Shown: positions 16,940 to 26,306, counted from the stretch's first letter. The stretch: DNA of 64,000 nucleotides from Afifella aestuarii (GCF_004023665.1 NZ_SAUF01000005.1:124001-188000); one strand, 5' to 3'. The notes: generated from the letters alone by a model not told the origin. Numbers and translations are program-made.

Positions 16940-17235
16940 AGCTGATCGACAATCTGCGTGAAGCCACCCCCAACGGTCCCGGAGCAAAAATGCGCTCAAG
17001 ACGAAATTTCTCGCCTGCGCGGCGCGCTCGGCGATCGCCGTGGATGCCGAGGCGATCTGGCGCGCCGTGCGCGGTCCGCCAGGCGAGGGACGCGTCGCGG
17101 AGATGATGAGGCACGTCCAAGTGCATCACTGATACCGCGCCAGCCCAGAAATTCGAGATGGATGCCGACCAGAGCGCCGATCTGCCGAAGGGCGGGCGGC
17201 GAAGGGACCGGCTTTGACGACAAGGAGACGTAACG
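16940..17235 (+). other. Non-coding or decayed segment between oxidase operon and hyuA
   Basis: No convincing gene. An ATG at 16936, overlapping the oxidase stop, opens a coupled frame 'MKLIDNLREATPNGPG', which soon becomes Arg-rich and stops at 17104. Another frame shows a more protein-like stretch 'LKTKFLACAARSAIAVDAEA' running to a stop near 17132. Together they could be the frameshifted remains of a small coupled gene. A good ribosome-binding site (ggagacg) for hyuA lies at the end. Confidence 0.3.
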
Positions 17236-19293
17236 ATGAGCTATCGAGTCGGTGTCGATATCGGCGGGACCTTCATCGATTTCTGTTTTTTCAACGAGCA
17301 GACGGACGACATTTTCACCCTCAAAGTCCTCACCACGCCTTCAAAGCCGGGCTCGGAGGTGATGGAAGGGCTGAAGATCGCGCAAAGTCGCCACGGCATC
17401 GAGCCCTCCGAGATCACGAGCTTCGTCCACGGCACGACCGTCGGCGTGAACACTCTGATCCAGGGTGTCGGCGCGCGGCTCGCACTCTTCGCCACAGAGA
17501 ATTTCGAAGACGTTCTCGAGCTGGCGCGCCTGCGCATGCCGGAGACCTACAATCTCCAATCCTCACGCCCGGACCCCCTTGTGGCGAAAGACCTCGTCTT
17601 CTCCATTCGCGAGCGCATGCGCAGCGACGGCAAGGTGTTGCGGTCGCTCGACCGCGACAGCGTCATCGCAGCCATTGAACGCGCTCGGGAGAAAGGGGCG
17701 GAGGGCATCATCGTCGCCCTCATCAACGCGTATCGCAACGCCGATCATGAACGCGAAGTGGTGCGCATCGTGCGCGAAGTGGCGCCGGAGCTCTTCGTCT
17801 TCGCTTCCACCGACATCTGGCCGGTGATCCGCGAATATGAGCGCACCACGACGGCGGTCATCAATGGCTATGTGCATCCGCGCGTCGCCCATTACATCTC
17901 CTCGCTGCAAGAAGCCCTGCGCGAGCACGCGGTGGAGCCGGAACCGCTGGTGACGAAGTCGAACGGCGGCATCATGAACGCCGAGCTCGGCAAGGAGAAC
18001 TGCGTCAGCATGCTCCTTTCCGGCACAGCCTCGGGCGTCATTGGCGGTGCCTTCGTCGCCAGCCGGGCCGGCTGCATGGACGCGCTCACCATCGATATCG
18101 GCGGCACCAGTGCCGACGTCGCGGTGATCATCGACGGCAAGCCGCAATTCGCTGCCGGCGAGAAGGTGGGGTCACATTCCCTCTACGTCCCGGCAGTGGC
18201 GGTTTCCTCGATCGGTGAGGGCGGCGGCTCGGTCGCCTGGGTCGACGATTTCGGCGTTCTCAAGGTTGGACCCGAAAGCGCCGGTTCCGATCCGGGGCCT
18301 GCCTGCTACGGGCGCGGCGGCACGAAGCCGACGATCACGGACGCGTTCGCCGTCTGCGGCCTCATCGGCCATGAAAGCCTTGCCTATGGCAGCATCTCCA
18401 TCGATGCGGACAAGGCACGTGCGGCTGTCGGCACGATCGCGGACAGGCTCGGCTGGAGCCTGGAAGCGACGGCGCAGGCGATCATCAACGTCGCGATCTC
18501 CGGCATGTATCTGGAGATCAACAAGCTGATCGCCCGTCACGGCATCGACGCTCGAAGCTTCACGCTCGTCGCTTTCGGCGGTGCGGGCCCGATGCTGGCG
18601 CCCATGCTGGCACTCGAACTTGGCATCCGCCAGGTGCTCGTGCCGACGACGCCCGGTGTCGTCAGTGCGCTCGGCGGCCTTGTCTCCGACATCCGCAACG
18701 ACTTCATCGCGAGCCATTATCTGACCGTGGCGCCCAAGAATATGGAAGCGATCCGCGCGGGATTTGCCGAGCTTAAGAGCGAGGCTCTCGCATGGCTGCG
18801 CGAGGAGCAGAAATACAAGGGCGAGCCGACTTTCCTGCTCTCCGCCGACATGAATTACGCCGGCCAATCCTTCGAAATCGAAGTCGACCTCGAGGCGAAC
18901 TGGCTCGAGGGAGAGGACGTGACGGCGATCATCGACGCCTTCCACGCACGCCATGTGCAGCTCTACGACTTCCATGACGCCGATGCCGAAGTGAACATCG
19001 TCAATCTGCGTCTCGTCGTGACGGCCGCCGGCCCGCGTCCCGAGCTGAAGAGCGAGCCGGTTTCTCCGGCGCCTGCGGAGCCCGCCCGCTACGTCCCGGC
19101 GACCTTCGCCGACAAGAAGGTGCAGGCGGGCCTCTACCTCCGTCACGACCTCGTTCCTGGACATTCTTTTGAAGGCCCCGCGATCGTCATCCAGTCCGAC
19201 ACCACGACCTGTGTTCCTGAAGGCTTTTCAGCCTCAGTCGACGGCTTCGGCAACATCATGCTGCAGGCGACTGCGGAAAAGACCCTCATCTGA
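17236..19293 (+). CDS. Hydantoinase/oxoprolinase family protein, subunit A
   Basis: A 685-residue HyuA/acetone-carboxylase-beta-like ATPase. The N-terminal 'YRVGVDIGGTFIDF' and central 'TIDIGGTSADVAVI' are the two phosphate-binding motifs of the ASKHA-like fold; 'VHGTTVGVNTLIQG' and 'AFGGAGPMLAP' are also family signatures. These enzymes hydrolyse cyclic amides (5-oxoproline, N-methylhydantoin) with ATP, or carboxylate ketones. Together with subunit B, 18 bp downstream, it would suit opening a lactam or hydantoin ring. The upstream flavoenzyme and gamma-glutamyl genes make 5-oxoproline-like substrates plausible, but that is inference. Confidence 0.93.
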   Translation: MSYRVGVDIGGTFIDFCFFNEQTDDIFTLKVLTTPSKPGSEVMEGLKIAQSRHGIEPSEITSFVHGTTVGVNTLIQGVGARLALFATENFEDVLELARLRMPETYNLQSSRPDPLVAKDLVFSIRERMRSDGKVLRSLDRDSVIAAIERAREKGAEGIIVALINAYRNADHEREVVRIVREVAPELFVFASTDIWPVIREYERTTTAVINGYVHPRVAHYISSLQEALREHAVEPEPLVTKSNGGIMNAELGKENCVSMLLSGTASGVIGGAFVASRAGCMDALTIDIGGTSADVAVIIDGKPQFAAGEKVGSHSLYVPAVAVSSIGEGGGSVAWVDDFGVLKVGPESAGSDPGPACYGRGGTKPTITDAFAVCGLIGHESLAYGSISIDADKARAAVGTIADRLGWSLEATAQAIINVAISGMYLEINKLIARHGIDARSFTLVAFGGAGPMLAPMLALELGIRQVLVPTTPGVVSALGGLVSDIRNDFIASHYLTVAPKNMEAIRAGFAELKSEALAWLREEQKYKGEPTFLLSADMNYAGQSFEIEVDLEANWLEGEDVTAIIDAFHARHVQLYDFHDADAEVNIVNLRLVVTAAGPRPELKSEPVSPAPAEPARYVPATFADKKVQAGLYLRHDLVPGHSFEGPAIVIQSDTTTCVPEGFSASVDGFGNIMLQATAEKTLI

Positions 19294-19311
19294 TCGGCCC
19301 GGGAGAGAAAC

Positions 19312-21306
19312 ATGACCGACAAGGCTACCCTGCAGATCCTCGCCAACCATTTCCGGGCCGCCTCGGAGAGCATGGCCTACACGCTCTACCGCACCGCCCA
19401 ATCCGCCTTCGTCAAGGAGACGGAGGATTTCACCGTCGCGCTCGTCACGCCGGAAGGAACGACCTTTTCGGTGCCCCTCGATTACGGTGCGACCTGGTAT
19501 CCGGGGCTCGATTACGGGCCGGGGATCGAGCGGATTGCCGAATACAACGAGGGCGACGTCTGCCTCACGAACGATCCCTACAGCGGCTTTCTCGCCACCC
19601 ACACGCCCGACATCCACATGTGGAAGCCGATCATCGTGGACGGAAAGCTCGTCTGCTTCGCTGTCGGCCACATCCACAATACCGATATGGGCGGCGCCGT
19701 CCCGGCCAGCCTGTCGCGGACGCTGACCGAGATCCACCAGGAGGGCATCCGCTTCCCGCCCTGCAAGCTCTACGACAAGGGAGTTCTCAACCAGGAACTC
19801 CTCGACATCATGATGACGAATGTTCGTCAGCCCGAACAGAACTGGGGAGACCTCAAGGCCTTCGTAGGCGCGCTCAACACGGGCGAACGGAAGGTGCGCG
19901 AGATCGTCGCCAAGTTCGGCGTGGAGGCGGTGACACAGGGCATGCACGACATGCTCGACTACGGCGAAAGCCAGGCGCGCGAGATCCTGCGTTCGATGCC
20001 GGACGGGGTCTATGAATTCTCCGATTATTGCGATGAGGATTCGCTCAACGGCTATCCCTGCCGGCTGGCCTTGAAGCTGACGATCTCAGATGGCGAAGCG
20101 GAACTCGATTTCACTGGCACCGACACCCAGCTCACCTCGTCGTTGAACGTGCCGACGGGCGGCAATCCGCGCCATACGCTGATGCTCGTCGGCGTCTATT
20201 ACATCCTCTACAGCCTCAACCAGAACCTGATGCTGAACGCCGGTCTGACCCGGCCTTTCACCTGCATCTTGCCCGAGGGCAGCGTCGTCAATCCGGTCTT
20301 CCCGGCGGCGGTCGGAATGCGCAGCCTGACCTGCGGGCGGCTACGGAGCCTGATTTTTGGAGCGTTCGCACAAGCGATTCCGGAGCGGATGCCGGCGGCG
20401 CCGGCCGGATCGAGTTCGATCGTCAACGTCATGACGACGGAGCCGAAGACCGGGAGGCGCATCATCGCTGCGATCGATCCGATCGTCGGCGGCTCGGGCG
20501 GCATGCCGACGCGCGATGGAACGGACGGCTCCGGTGCGGACGGCGCCTATCTCAAGAACACGCCCGTGGAGATCAATGAAGCGGAGGTGCCGATCGAGAT
20601 CATCCGCTACCGGCTTGCGCCAAATTCCGGCGGTGCCGGGCGCTGGCGCGGCGGGCTCGGCACGATGCTCGAGTTCAAGGTTTTCTCGCCCCACACCCGC
20701 ATCACCATCCGTAACCGCGACCGCAGCCGCTTCCGCCCGTGGGGGATCCTCGGCGGCAAGGCCGGCAAGCCTTCGGATTCGATCCTCAATCCGGACACCC
20801 CGCGCGAGACGATCCTCGGCAATCAGGATTTCGTCATCGCCGAACCGGGCGATGTGTTCCGTATCTTCTCGCCCGGCGGGGGAGGGCGCGGCTCGCCTCT
20901 CGACCGGGAGCCTGCCCGCGTCCTGCGTGACGTCGAACGCGGCTTCCTGTCGGAGAAGCTCGCTCTTGAGGAATACGGCGTCGTCATCGTCGCCGGCGCC
21001 GTCGACGAGGTGGCCACCGAGACACGCCGCAGTGAAATGCGCGCGGAGACGGACGGGGGCGCCTTTTTCGACTTCGGCCCTGAGCGCGAGGAATATGAGA
21101 AGGTGTGGACCCGCGAAGCCTACGACGCGCTGACGGAGATCATGTTCTCCCTGCCGGTCGAATGGCGCTTCTTCATCAAGCATCGCATCTTCCGAGCGCT
21201 TGAAGAGGCCGCAGACACCGGCCACGGCAGTGCCGAACTGGTGCGGCGCGCTTATCAGGAGCTCCTCGAGGAACTTCCTCAGATCCGGGAGGCGGTGCCC
21301 GCTTGA
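19312..21306 (+). CDS. Hydantoinase B/oxoprolinase family protein, subunit B
   Basis: A 664-residue HyuB-type subunit. Typical N-terminal 'ILANHFRAASESMAYTL', followed by 'NDPYSGFLATHTPDIHMW' and 'GHIHNTDMGGAVP', which include the conserved metal-binding residues of HyuB/acetone-carboxylase-alpha proteins. The C-terminal part has 'APNSGGAGRWRGGLG' and 'SPGGGGRGSPLDR'. Length is slightly above the usual 520-600 residues because of an extra C-terminal tail (about 90 residues after 'LSEKLALEEYGVVI'). Start ATG has 'cgggagagaaac' in front. It pairs with subunit A in one operon. Confidence 0.93.
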   Translation: MTDKATLQILANHFRAASESMAYTLYRTAQSAFVKETEDFTVALVTPEGTTFSVPLDYGATWYPGLDYGPGIERIAEYNEGDVCLTNDPYSGFLATHTPDIHMWKPIIVDGKLVCFAVGHIHNTDMGGAVPASLSRTLTEIHQEGIRFPPCKLYDKGVLNQELLDIMMTNVRQPEQNWGDLKAFVGALNTGERKVREIVAKFGVEAVTQGMHDMLDYGESQAREILRSMPDGVYEFSDYCDEDSLNGYPCRLALKLTISDGEAELDFTGTDTQLTSSLNVPTGGNPRHTLMLVGVYYILYSLNQNLMLNAGLTRPFTCILPEGSVVNPVFPAAVGMRSLTCGRLRSLIFGAFAQAIPERMPAAPAGSSSIVNVMTTEPKTGRRIIAAIDPIVGGSGGMPTRDGTDGSGADGAYLKNTPVEINEAEVPIEIIRYRLAPNSGGAGRWRGGLGTMLEFKVFSPHTRITIRNRDRSRFRPWGILGGKAGKPSDSILNPDTPRETILGNQDFVIAEPGDVFRIFSPGGGGRGSPLDREPARVLRDVERGFLSEKLALEEYGVVIVAGAVDEVATETRRSEMRAETDGGAFFDFGPEREEYEKVWTREAYDALTEIMFSLPVEWRFFIKHRIFRALEEAADTGHGSAELVRRAYQELLEELPQIREAVPA

Positions 21307-21582
21307 GCGGGCGAGGTTAGCAGGAGGCGGAGGGGCGGGGCACGGCAAGCGAGGCGCGGTCCCCCAGTCTGCGGTCGCCCTGGGGACAGGACGAGACACC
21401 CCCGACCTCTCTCACGCCGAATGAGGCAGGTTCTCCACTTTTCGCTGGCATGCGCGTCATTATCCGCTTCGCGCAGCCCTCCTTGCAGAGGATTCTGCCA
21501 AGCATGCCGTCACTTCGTCATGTCCTGTCGGCATGGCTCGGCTAGCTTCGCGCAGCCCCCTGCCGTCTCCGCGAGGCCTCCC

Positions 21583-21765
21583 ATGTCCCTGAGTTTTGAT
21601 CCGCCACGTCTCCCGGCAGGAACCGCGTGGATCAACCGCCATGGCCACTCGCAGGATCACATCCTGCCGACCGACGACTCAAAGAGCTCCGGCCTCGTCA
21701 AGGATCTCGGCCGCGAAGCCTTTCTCGCCAACCGACGGACGACGTCGATGTTGATCGATCTTTGA
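21583..21765 (+). pseudogene. Remnant of an aldehyde dehydrogenase C-terminus
   Basis: A 60-codon stretch 'LPAGTAWINRHGHSQDHIL' followed by 'DSKSSGLVKDLGREAF' lines up with the extreme C-terminus of aldehyde dehydrogenases (AGTVWVN..., ...KQSGLG.E.G...L.EY). The usual PFGG is replaced and there is no catalytic domain upstream. It is too short to be an enzyme and lies in a gene-poor 473-base gap. It may be the relic of an ALDH that once preceded the tartrate-dehydrogenase-like gene, or simply mark a recombination junction. The rest of the gap (21307-21582) holds nothing I can support. Confidence 0.6.
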
Positions 21766-21779
21766 AGGACGGAAATGAC

Positions 21780-22838
21780 ATGAGCGCAGCTAAGACCTAC
21801 GACATCGCTCTGGTGCCGGGAGATGGTATCGGGCCCGACGTGACGAAAGCCGCCTGGGCGGTTGCGGAGGCTGCAGCCGCGAGAGATGGATTCGCTCTCG
21901 CTGGCACGACCTATCCCTGGTCCTGCAATTATTACCTGGAGACCGGGCGGATGATGCCGGAGGACGGCATCGAGACGCTGCGTGGCCACGATGCCATCCT
22001 GCTCGGCGCTGTCGGCTGGCCCGCGACCGTCCCCGATTCCGTGTCGCTGCATGGCCTTCTCCTGCCGATCCGGAAGGCTTTCGATCAGTATGCCAACATT
22101 CGTCCGCATCGGCTTTTGCGGGGCGTGGAAGGGCCTCTCAAGTCGGAGACCTTCGACATTCTGTGCATCCGCGAAAACACCGAAGGCGAATATTCGGGCG
22201 CCGGTGGGCGCGTGCATCAGGGCACGTCCCAGGAAGTGGCGGTGGAGACGGCAATTTTCACCCGCACCGGCGTGGAGCGAATACTGCGCTTTGCGTTCGA
22301 GGCGGCAAAGGGGCGGCGCGGGCGTGTCGCGTCGGTGACGAAGTCGAACGCGCAGAAGCACTCGATGGTGTTCTGGGATGAGATCACGCGTCTCGTCGCG
22401 GCCGATTATCCGGATGTGGAGGTGACCTCCTACCATATCGATGCGATGGCGGCGCGCATGGTGATGGCGCCTGAGACGCTCGATGTCGTCGTCGCCTCCA
22501 ATCTCTTCGGAGACATTCTCACGGATCTGGGTGCGGCGATCCAGGGCGGTCTCGGCTTCGCCGCCTCGGCGAATGTCAACCCGACGCGCTCCGCCCCCTC
22601 CATGTTCGAACCTGTCCACGGTTCGGCCCCGGACATTGCCGGGAAGGGTCTTGCCAATCCTCTCGCGGCGATCTGGTCGGCCGCGATGATGCTGGATCAC
22701 CTCGGTGAAGGGCAGGCATCGGCGCGCATTTTGAGGGCGATGGAGGCCGCGACGGCTCGCGGCTTCGGCATTCGGCCGGGCGCCCAAACGACTGATGCAA
22801 TCACGAACGCCGTTTTGACGGCAATCAACGAGGAATGA
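21780..22838 (+). CDS. Isocitrate/isopropylmalate dehydrogenase family protein, tartrate dehydrogenase-like
   Basis: A 352-residue NAD- and metal-dependent beta-decarboxylating dehydrogenase. 'ALVPGDGIGPDV', 'DQYANIRPHRLLRGV', 'RENTEGEYSGAGGR', 'VTKSNAQKHSMVFW' and 'EPVHGSAPDIAG' are the family landmarks. The 'WSCNYYLETG' and 'GLLLPIRKAFDQYANIRP' context is closer to tartrate dehydrogenase/decarboxylase (TtuC) than to LeuB or Icd. ATG 21780 follows 'gaaggacggaaatgac'; an upstream in-frame ATG at 21627 lies in the remnant region and is rejected. It overlaps the following aldehyde dehydrogenase gene (ATGA) and should share its pathway. Confidence 0.88.
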   Translation: MSAAKTYDIALVPGDGIGPDVTKAAWAVAEAAAARDGFALAGTTYPWSCNYYLETGRMMPEDGIETLRGHDAILLGAVGWPATVPDSVSLHGLLLPIRKAFDQYANIRPHRLLRGVEGPLKSETFDILCIRENTEGEYSGAGGRVHQGTSQEVAVETAIFTRTGVERILRFAFEAAKGRRGRVASVTKSNAQKHSMVFWDEITRLVAADYPDVEVTSYHIDAMAARMVMAPETLDVVVASNLFGDILTDLGAAIQGGLGFAASANVNPTRSAPSMFEPVHGSAPDIAGKGLANPLAAIWSAAMMLDHLGEGQASARILRAMEAATARGFGIRPGAQTTDAITNAVLTAINEE

Positions 22839-24298
22839 CGATGGACGGCAATATCTCTCCGAGCCTTTTGCGGCAGGCGGGGCTCATCGACGGAGCTTGG
22901 GTCGAAGCCGATCAGGGCGCCACGATCGAGGTGATCGATCCGGCGACGGGCGCGGTCATCGGCACGGTCCCGGATATGGGGGCGGCCGAGACGCGGCGGG
23001 CGATCGAGGCGGCGGAGAAGGCCTTCGCTTCCTGGCGGCGTACGACGCATGCGGAGCGTGCCGACAAGCTCCTTGCCTGGTACGGGCTGATGCTTGCGCA
23101 TGAGACGGAACTCGCCACGCTGCTGACCCGCGAACAGGGCAAGCCGCTTGCCGAAGCGCGGGGCGAGATCCGCTACGGAGCTTCCTTCGTGCGCTGGTTT
23201 GCGGAAGAAGCGCGCCGGATCGGTGGCGAGACGATTCCGTCACCGACGCCGGATCGGCGCATCCTGGCGCTGAAGGAACCGGTCGGGGTGGCCGCGATCA
23301 TCACGCCTTGGAATTTTCCGAACGCCATGATCACCCGCAAGGTGGCGCCGGCGCTCGCAGCGGGCTGCACCGTGGTGGTGAAGCCGTCCGAATTCACGCC
23401 ATTTTCGGCACTGGCACTCGGCGTTCTGGCCGAGGAAGCGGGTATCCCGGCGGGTGTGATCAACATCGTCACCGGCATGCCGAAGGACATCGGCGGCGAG
23501 CTCACCGGCAGCGAGATCGTGCGCAAATTGAGCTTCACCGGTTCGACGCGCATCGGGTCGCTCCTGATGGCGCAGTCGGCCCCGACCGTGAAGCGGCTGA
23601 GCCTCGAACTCGGCGGCAATGCCCCGTTCCTCGTCTTCGACGACGCTGATCTCGATCTCGCGGTCGAGGGAGCGATCGCCTCCAAGTTCAGGAACGGCGG
23701 CCAGACCTGCGTCTGTTCGAACCGCATCCTCGTTCAGGCGGGCGTCCATGACGCCTTCGTCGAAAAGCTCTCCCGGCGGGTCGCGGCGATGCGTGTGGGG
23801 TCGGGCCTTCAGGAGGGCACCGATATCGGTCCGATGATCAATCGCGCCGCCCTGGAGAAAATCGAACGCCACGTGGAGGACGCGCTCGCGCGGGGCGCGA
23901 AGCGTGCGCACGATCCTGTCGAGCTGCCGGACGGCCCGCAATACGTCGCGCCTCTCGTCCTGACTGAGGCGAATACGGACATGCTGCTCGCCTCGGAGGA
24001 GACGTTTGGGCCGATTGCGCCAATTTTCCGCTTTGAGCGCGAGGAGGAAGCGGTCGCGACCGCCAACGCAACGCCGTTCGGGCTTGCCGCCTATTTCTAC
24101 ACGCGCGATCTCGCCCGCACATTCCGCGTCGGCGAGGCGCTCGATTTCGGCATCGTCGGGCTCAACACGGGTCTTATTTCGACGGAAGTCGCGCCTTTCG
24201 GCGGCGTCAAACAGTCGGGCCTCGGGCGTGAAGGCGCAAAGGTAGGTATCGAGGAATATCTCGAGACCAAGGCCTTTCACATCGGCGGCCTCGGCTGA
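22835..24298 (+). CDS. NAD(P)-dependent succinate-semialdehyde dehydrogenase-like aldehyde dehydrogenase
   Basis: A 487-residue aldehyde dehydrogenase most like GabD. 'TPWNFPNAMITRKVAPAL' forms the cofactor site, 'LELGGNAPFLVF' contains the general-base Glu, 'GGQTCVCSNR' has the catalytic Cys, and 'APFGGVKQSGLGREG' is the C-terminal signature. Aldehydes released by the amine oxidase and aminotransferase encoded nearby would be oxidised to acids here. The start overlaps the upstream stop; a second ATG two codons later is possible. Confidence 0.9.
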   Translation: MTMDGNISPSLLRQAGLIDGAWVEADQGATIEVIDPATGAVIGTVPDMGAAETRRAIEAAEKAFASWRRTTHAERADKLLAWYGLMLAHETELATLLTREQGKPLAEARGEIRYGASFVRWFAEEARRIGGETIPSPTPDRRILALKEPVGVAAIITPWNFPNAMITRKVAPALAAGCTVVVKPSEFTPFSALALGVLAEEAGIPAGVINIVTGMPKDIGGELTGSEIVRKLSFTGSTRIGSLLMAQSAPTVKRLSLELGGNAPFLVFDDADLDLAVEGAIASKFRNGGQTCVCSNRILVQAGVHDAFVEKLSRRVAAMRVGSGLQEGTDIGPMINRAALEKIERHVEDALARGAKRAHDPVELPDGPQYVAPLVLTEANTDMLLASEETFGPIAPIFRFEREEEAVATANATPFGLAAYFYTRDLARTFRVGEALDFGIVGLNTGLISTEVAPFGGVKQSGLGREGAKVGIEEYLETKAFHIGGLG

Positions 24299-24311
24299 AA
24301 AACTCTGAAAA

Positions 24312-24336
24312 GCGGGAGCCTCACATGAGGCTCCCG
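24312..24336. terminator. Intrinsic terminator between convergent genes
   Basis: A perfect 10-bp stem CGGGAGCCTC (24313-24322) / GAGGCTCCCG (24327-24336) with a 4-base loop lies between the stops of the convergent aldehyde dehydrogenase (+) and flavoprotein (-) genes. On the minus strand it is followed by CTTTTC, so it terminates mainly the flavoprotein operon; on the plus strand the T-run is missing. Confidence 0.8.
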
Positions 24337-25614
24337 TCACTGGATCCGGTCGAGAGCCCGGTAGTAGAGCCCGACGAGCGGCAGGAACCAGGGCTTGCCG
24401 AAATGGCCGGGCACGGCCTGCCAGTCGACACCCTTCATCGGATTGCGGTCGTCACGACCGAGAATCACATCGGCCATGATGGCGCCGAGATGGGTGGAGA
24501 GCTGGGCGCCATGGCCGGAATAGCCCATCGCATAATAGACGCCATCGGCTTCCCCGGCACGGGGGAAGCGGTCCTTCGTCATGCCGACGAGGCCGCCCCA
24601 GCAATAATCGATGTCGATATCGGCGAAGTCGGGGAAAACCTCCGCCAGGTTCTCACGCAGGATGCGACCGGACTTTTCGTCTGACGTGGCATCCGAGACG
24701 GCGGAAAAACGGGCGCGACCGCCGAAGATCAGGCGATTGTCGGGCGACAGGCGGAAGTAATTGCCGATGTTGCGCGAGGTGACGCAAGTCCGGTTGCCGG
24801 GCATGACCGCCTCTGCCTCGCCCGGGCTGAGCGGACGCGTCGCGATGACGAAGCTGCCGACCGGGATGACCCGGCGGCGGAAATAGCCGAAGGGCCCGGT
24901 CGTATAGGCACCAGTCGCGAGGAAAACACGCTCCGCCGCGAGCGTCCCGCGTGGTGTAGTCAGCAGGTGACCGGAGGCGGTCTTCGTGTGGTCGCGGACC
25001 GGTGCGTCTTCGAAGATCATCGCGCCGTGGCGGTGTGCGGCCTCTGCGAGGCCGTGGACGAAGCGGCCCATATGCATCATGGCGCTCTTCTTGAAGAGCA
25101 TGGCCCCGTGAAAGGCGTCGGAGCCGATCTCGCCGCGAAGGTCGTCTTTCGCCAGGAGGGCGGTTTCCGGGTCGACTTCGTTGTGCACCGCCTCGAAGTT
25201 CTTCGCGATCGCTGAGAGATGTTCCGGCTTGGAGGCGAGCTTCAGCTTTCCCGCGCGACGGAAGCTGCAATCGATCTTTTCCTCCGCGACGATCCGCTCG
25301 ATCGTATCGATCGCATCGTCGAACGCGCGGTAGAGGGCTTTGGCCCGGTCCGCACCGAGCTCTTCTTTTGCCGCCGGATAGGAGTGGGCAAGGCCATTGT
25401 TGAGATGGCCGCCGTTGCGACCCGAGCCGCCATAGCCGACGTGCCTCTCTTCAAGGACGGCCACGGAAAGCCCGGCCTTCGCAAGGCTTCGGGCAGCCGA
25501 CAGACCGGTAAAACCTCCGCCGATGACGGCGACGTCGTAACGGCCGTCGACAGGGCCTCGCGCGCCGCCGGTGAAGCGCGGCGCGGTTTCGTGCCAATAG
25601 GATTTGAGCTGCAT
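24337..25614 (-). CDS. PuuB-like FAD-dependent oxidoreductase (gamma-glutamylputrescine oxidase family)
   Basis: A 425-residue DAO-fold flavoprotein. The N-terminus 'LKSYWHETAPRF' then 'DVAVIGGGFTGLSAARSL' and 'GYGGSGRNGGHLNNG' is very like gamma-glutamylputrescine oxidase PuuB and its relatives. The C-terminus has 'MGYSGHGAQLSTHLG'. It oxidises an amine to an aldehyde with release of ammonia or an amine and H2O2. ATG 25614 gives the family N-terminus; the longer open frame to 25794 overlaps the HAD gene and is rejected. It lies 23 bp after the HAD hydrolase gene, in one operon. Exact substrate unknown. Confidence 0.9.
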   Translation of the reverse strand: MQLKSYWHETAPRFTGGARGPVDGRYDVAVIGGGFTGLSAARSLAKAGLSVAVLEERHVGYGGSGRNGGHLNNGLAHSYPAAKEELGADRAKALYRAFDDAIDTIERIVAEEKIDCSFRRAGKLKLASKPEHLSAIAKNFEAVHNEVDPETALLAKDDLRGEIGSDAFHGAMLFKKSAMMHMGRFVHGLAEAAHRHGAMIFEDAPVRDHTKTASGHLLTTPRGTLAAERVFLATGAYTTGPFGYFRRRVIPVGSFVIATRPLSPGEAEAVMPGNRTCVTSRNIGNYFRLSPDNRLIFGGRARFSAVSDATSDEKSGRILRENLAEVFPDFADIDIDYCWGGLVGMTKDRFPRAGEADGVYYAMGYSGHGAQLSTHLGAIMADVILGRDDRNPMKGVDWQAVPGHFGKPWFLPLVGLYYRALDRIQ

Positions 25615-25637
25615 CGTCGCTGGTCCCGGGACGCGGC

Positions 25638-26306
25638 TCAGAGGCCGACCACAGCCGGCAGACCGGAAATGTCGGCGATCTCGGTGTAGCCGTAATAGGG
25701 ATTTGCTGGTTCGTGGCCGCGGTTCACCCAGACTTTGTGCTCGATGCCGAGATCGTACGCCGACATGAGGTCGTAGCGGAAAGACGATGAGCAATGCAGG
25801 ATCTCATCGGGTCCGCAGCCGAGCTGATCGAACATGTATTCGAAGGCCTGGAAGCGCGGCTTGTAAGCATTGGCCTGCTCGGCGGTGAAGACATGGGCGA
25901 AAGGCGCGCCGAGCTTCTCCACATTCGACATGATCTGAGAATTCATGGCGTTTGACAGGATGACGAGAGGATATTCCTTGGCGACCTTCGCAAGGCCGGC
26001 CGGCACGTCCGGATGCGGACCCCAGGTCGGCACGGCTTCATAGAATGAGCGGGCCTCCGCCAGATCGAAAGCGACGTCATTGCGTTTGCAGGTGCGCTCG
26101 TAGGCGCTGACGAGCACCTCTTCATAGGGCTTCCAGTCGCCCATGATCTCGTCGAGCCGATAGGCGGAGAAATTGCGGATGAAAGTGGCGAGCTTTTCCT
26201 GCGACAGCCTTTCTCCGAGGATTTCTTTGGCTCTCTCGGCCATCTGAAAATGGGTGAGCGTACCATAGCAGTCGAAGGTGATGTATTTCGGGCGGAACAC
26301 GGGCAT
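25638..26306 (-). CDS. HAD hydrolase, haloacid dehalogenase type II-like
   Basis: A 222-residue HAD-superfamily hydrolase. 'ITFDCYGTLTHF' (nucleophile Asp), 'VILSNAMNSQ' (motif II Ser/Thr), 'AYKPRFQAFEY' (motif III Lys) and a late acidic motif are present. Such L-2-haloacid-dehalogenase-like proteins are frequent in amino-acid catabolic operons and are often phosphatases or of unknown function. It is the first gene of the minus-strand HAD-flavoprotein operon and diverges from the deacetylase gene at 26538. Confidence 0.88.
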   Translation of the reverse strand: MPVFRPKYITFDCYGTLTHFQMAERAKEILGERLSQEKLATFIRNFSAYRLDEIMGDWKPYEEVLVSAYERTCKRNDVAFDLAEARSFYEAVPTWGPHPDVPAGLAKVAKEYPLVILSNAMNSQIMSNVEKLGAPFAHVFTAEQANAYKPRFQAFEYMFDQLGCGPDEILHCSSSFRYDLMSAYDLGIEHKVWVNRGHEPANPYYGYTEIADISGLPAVVGL

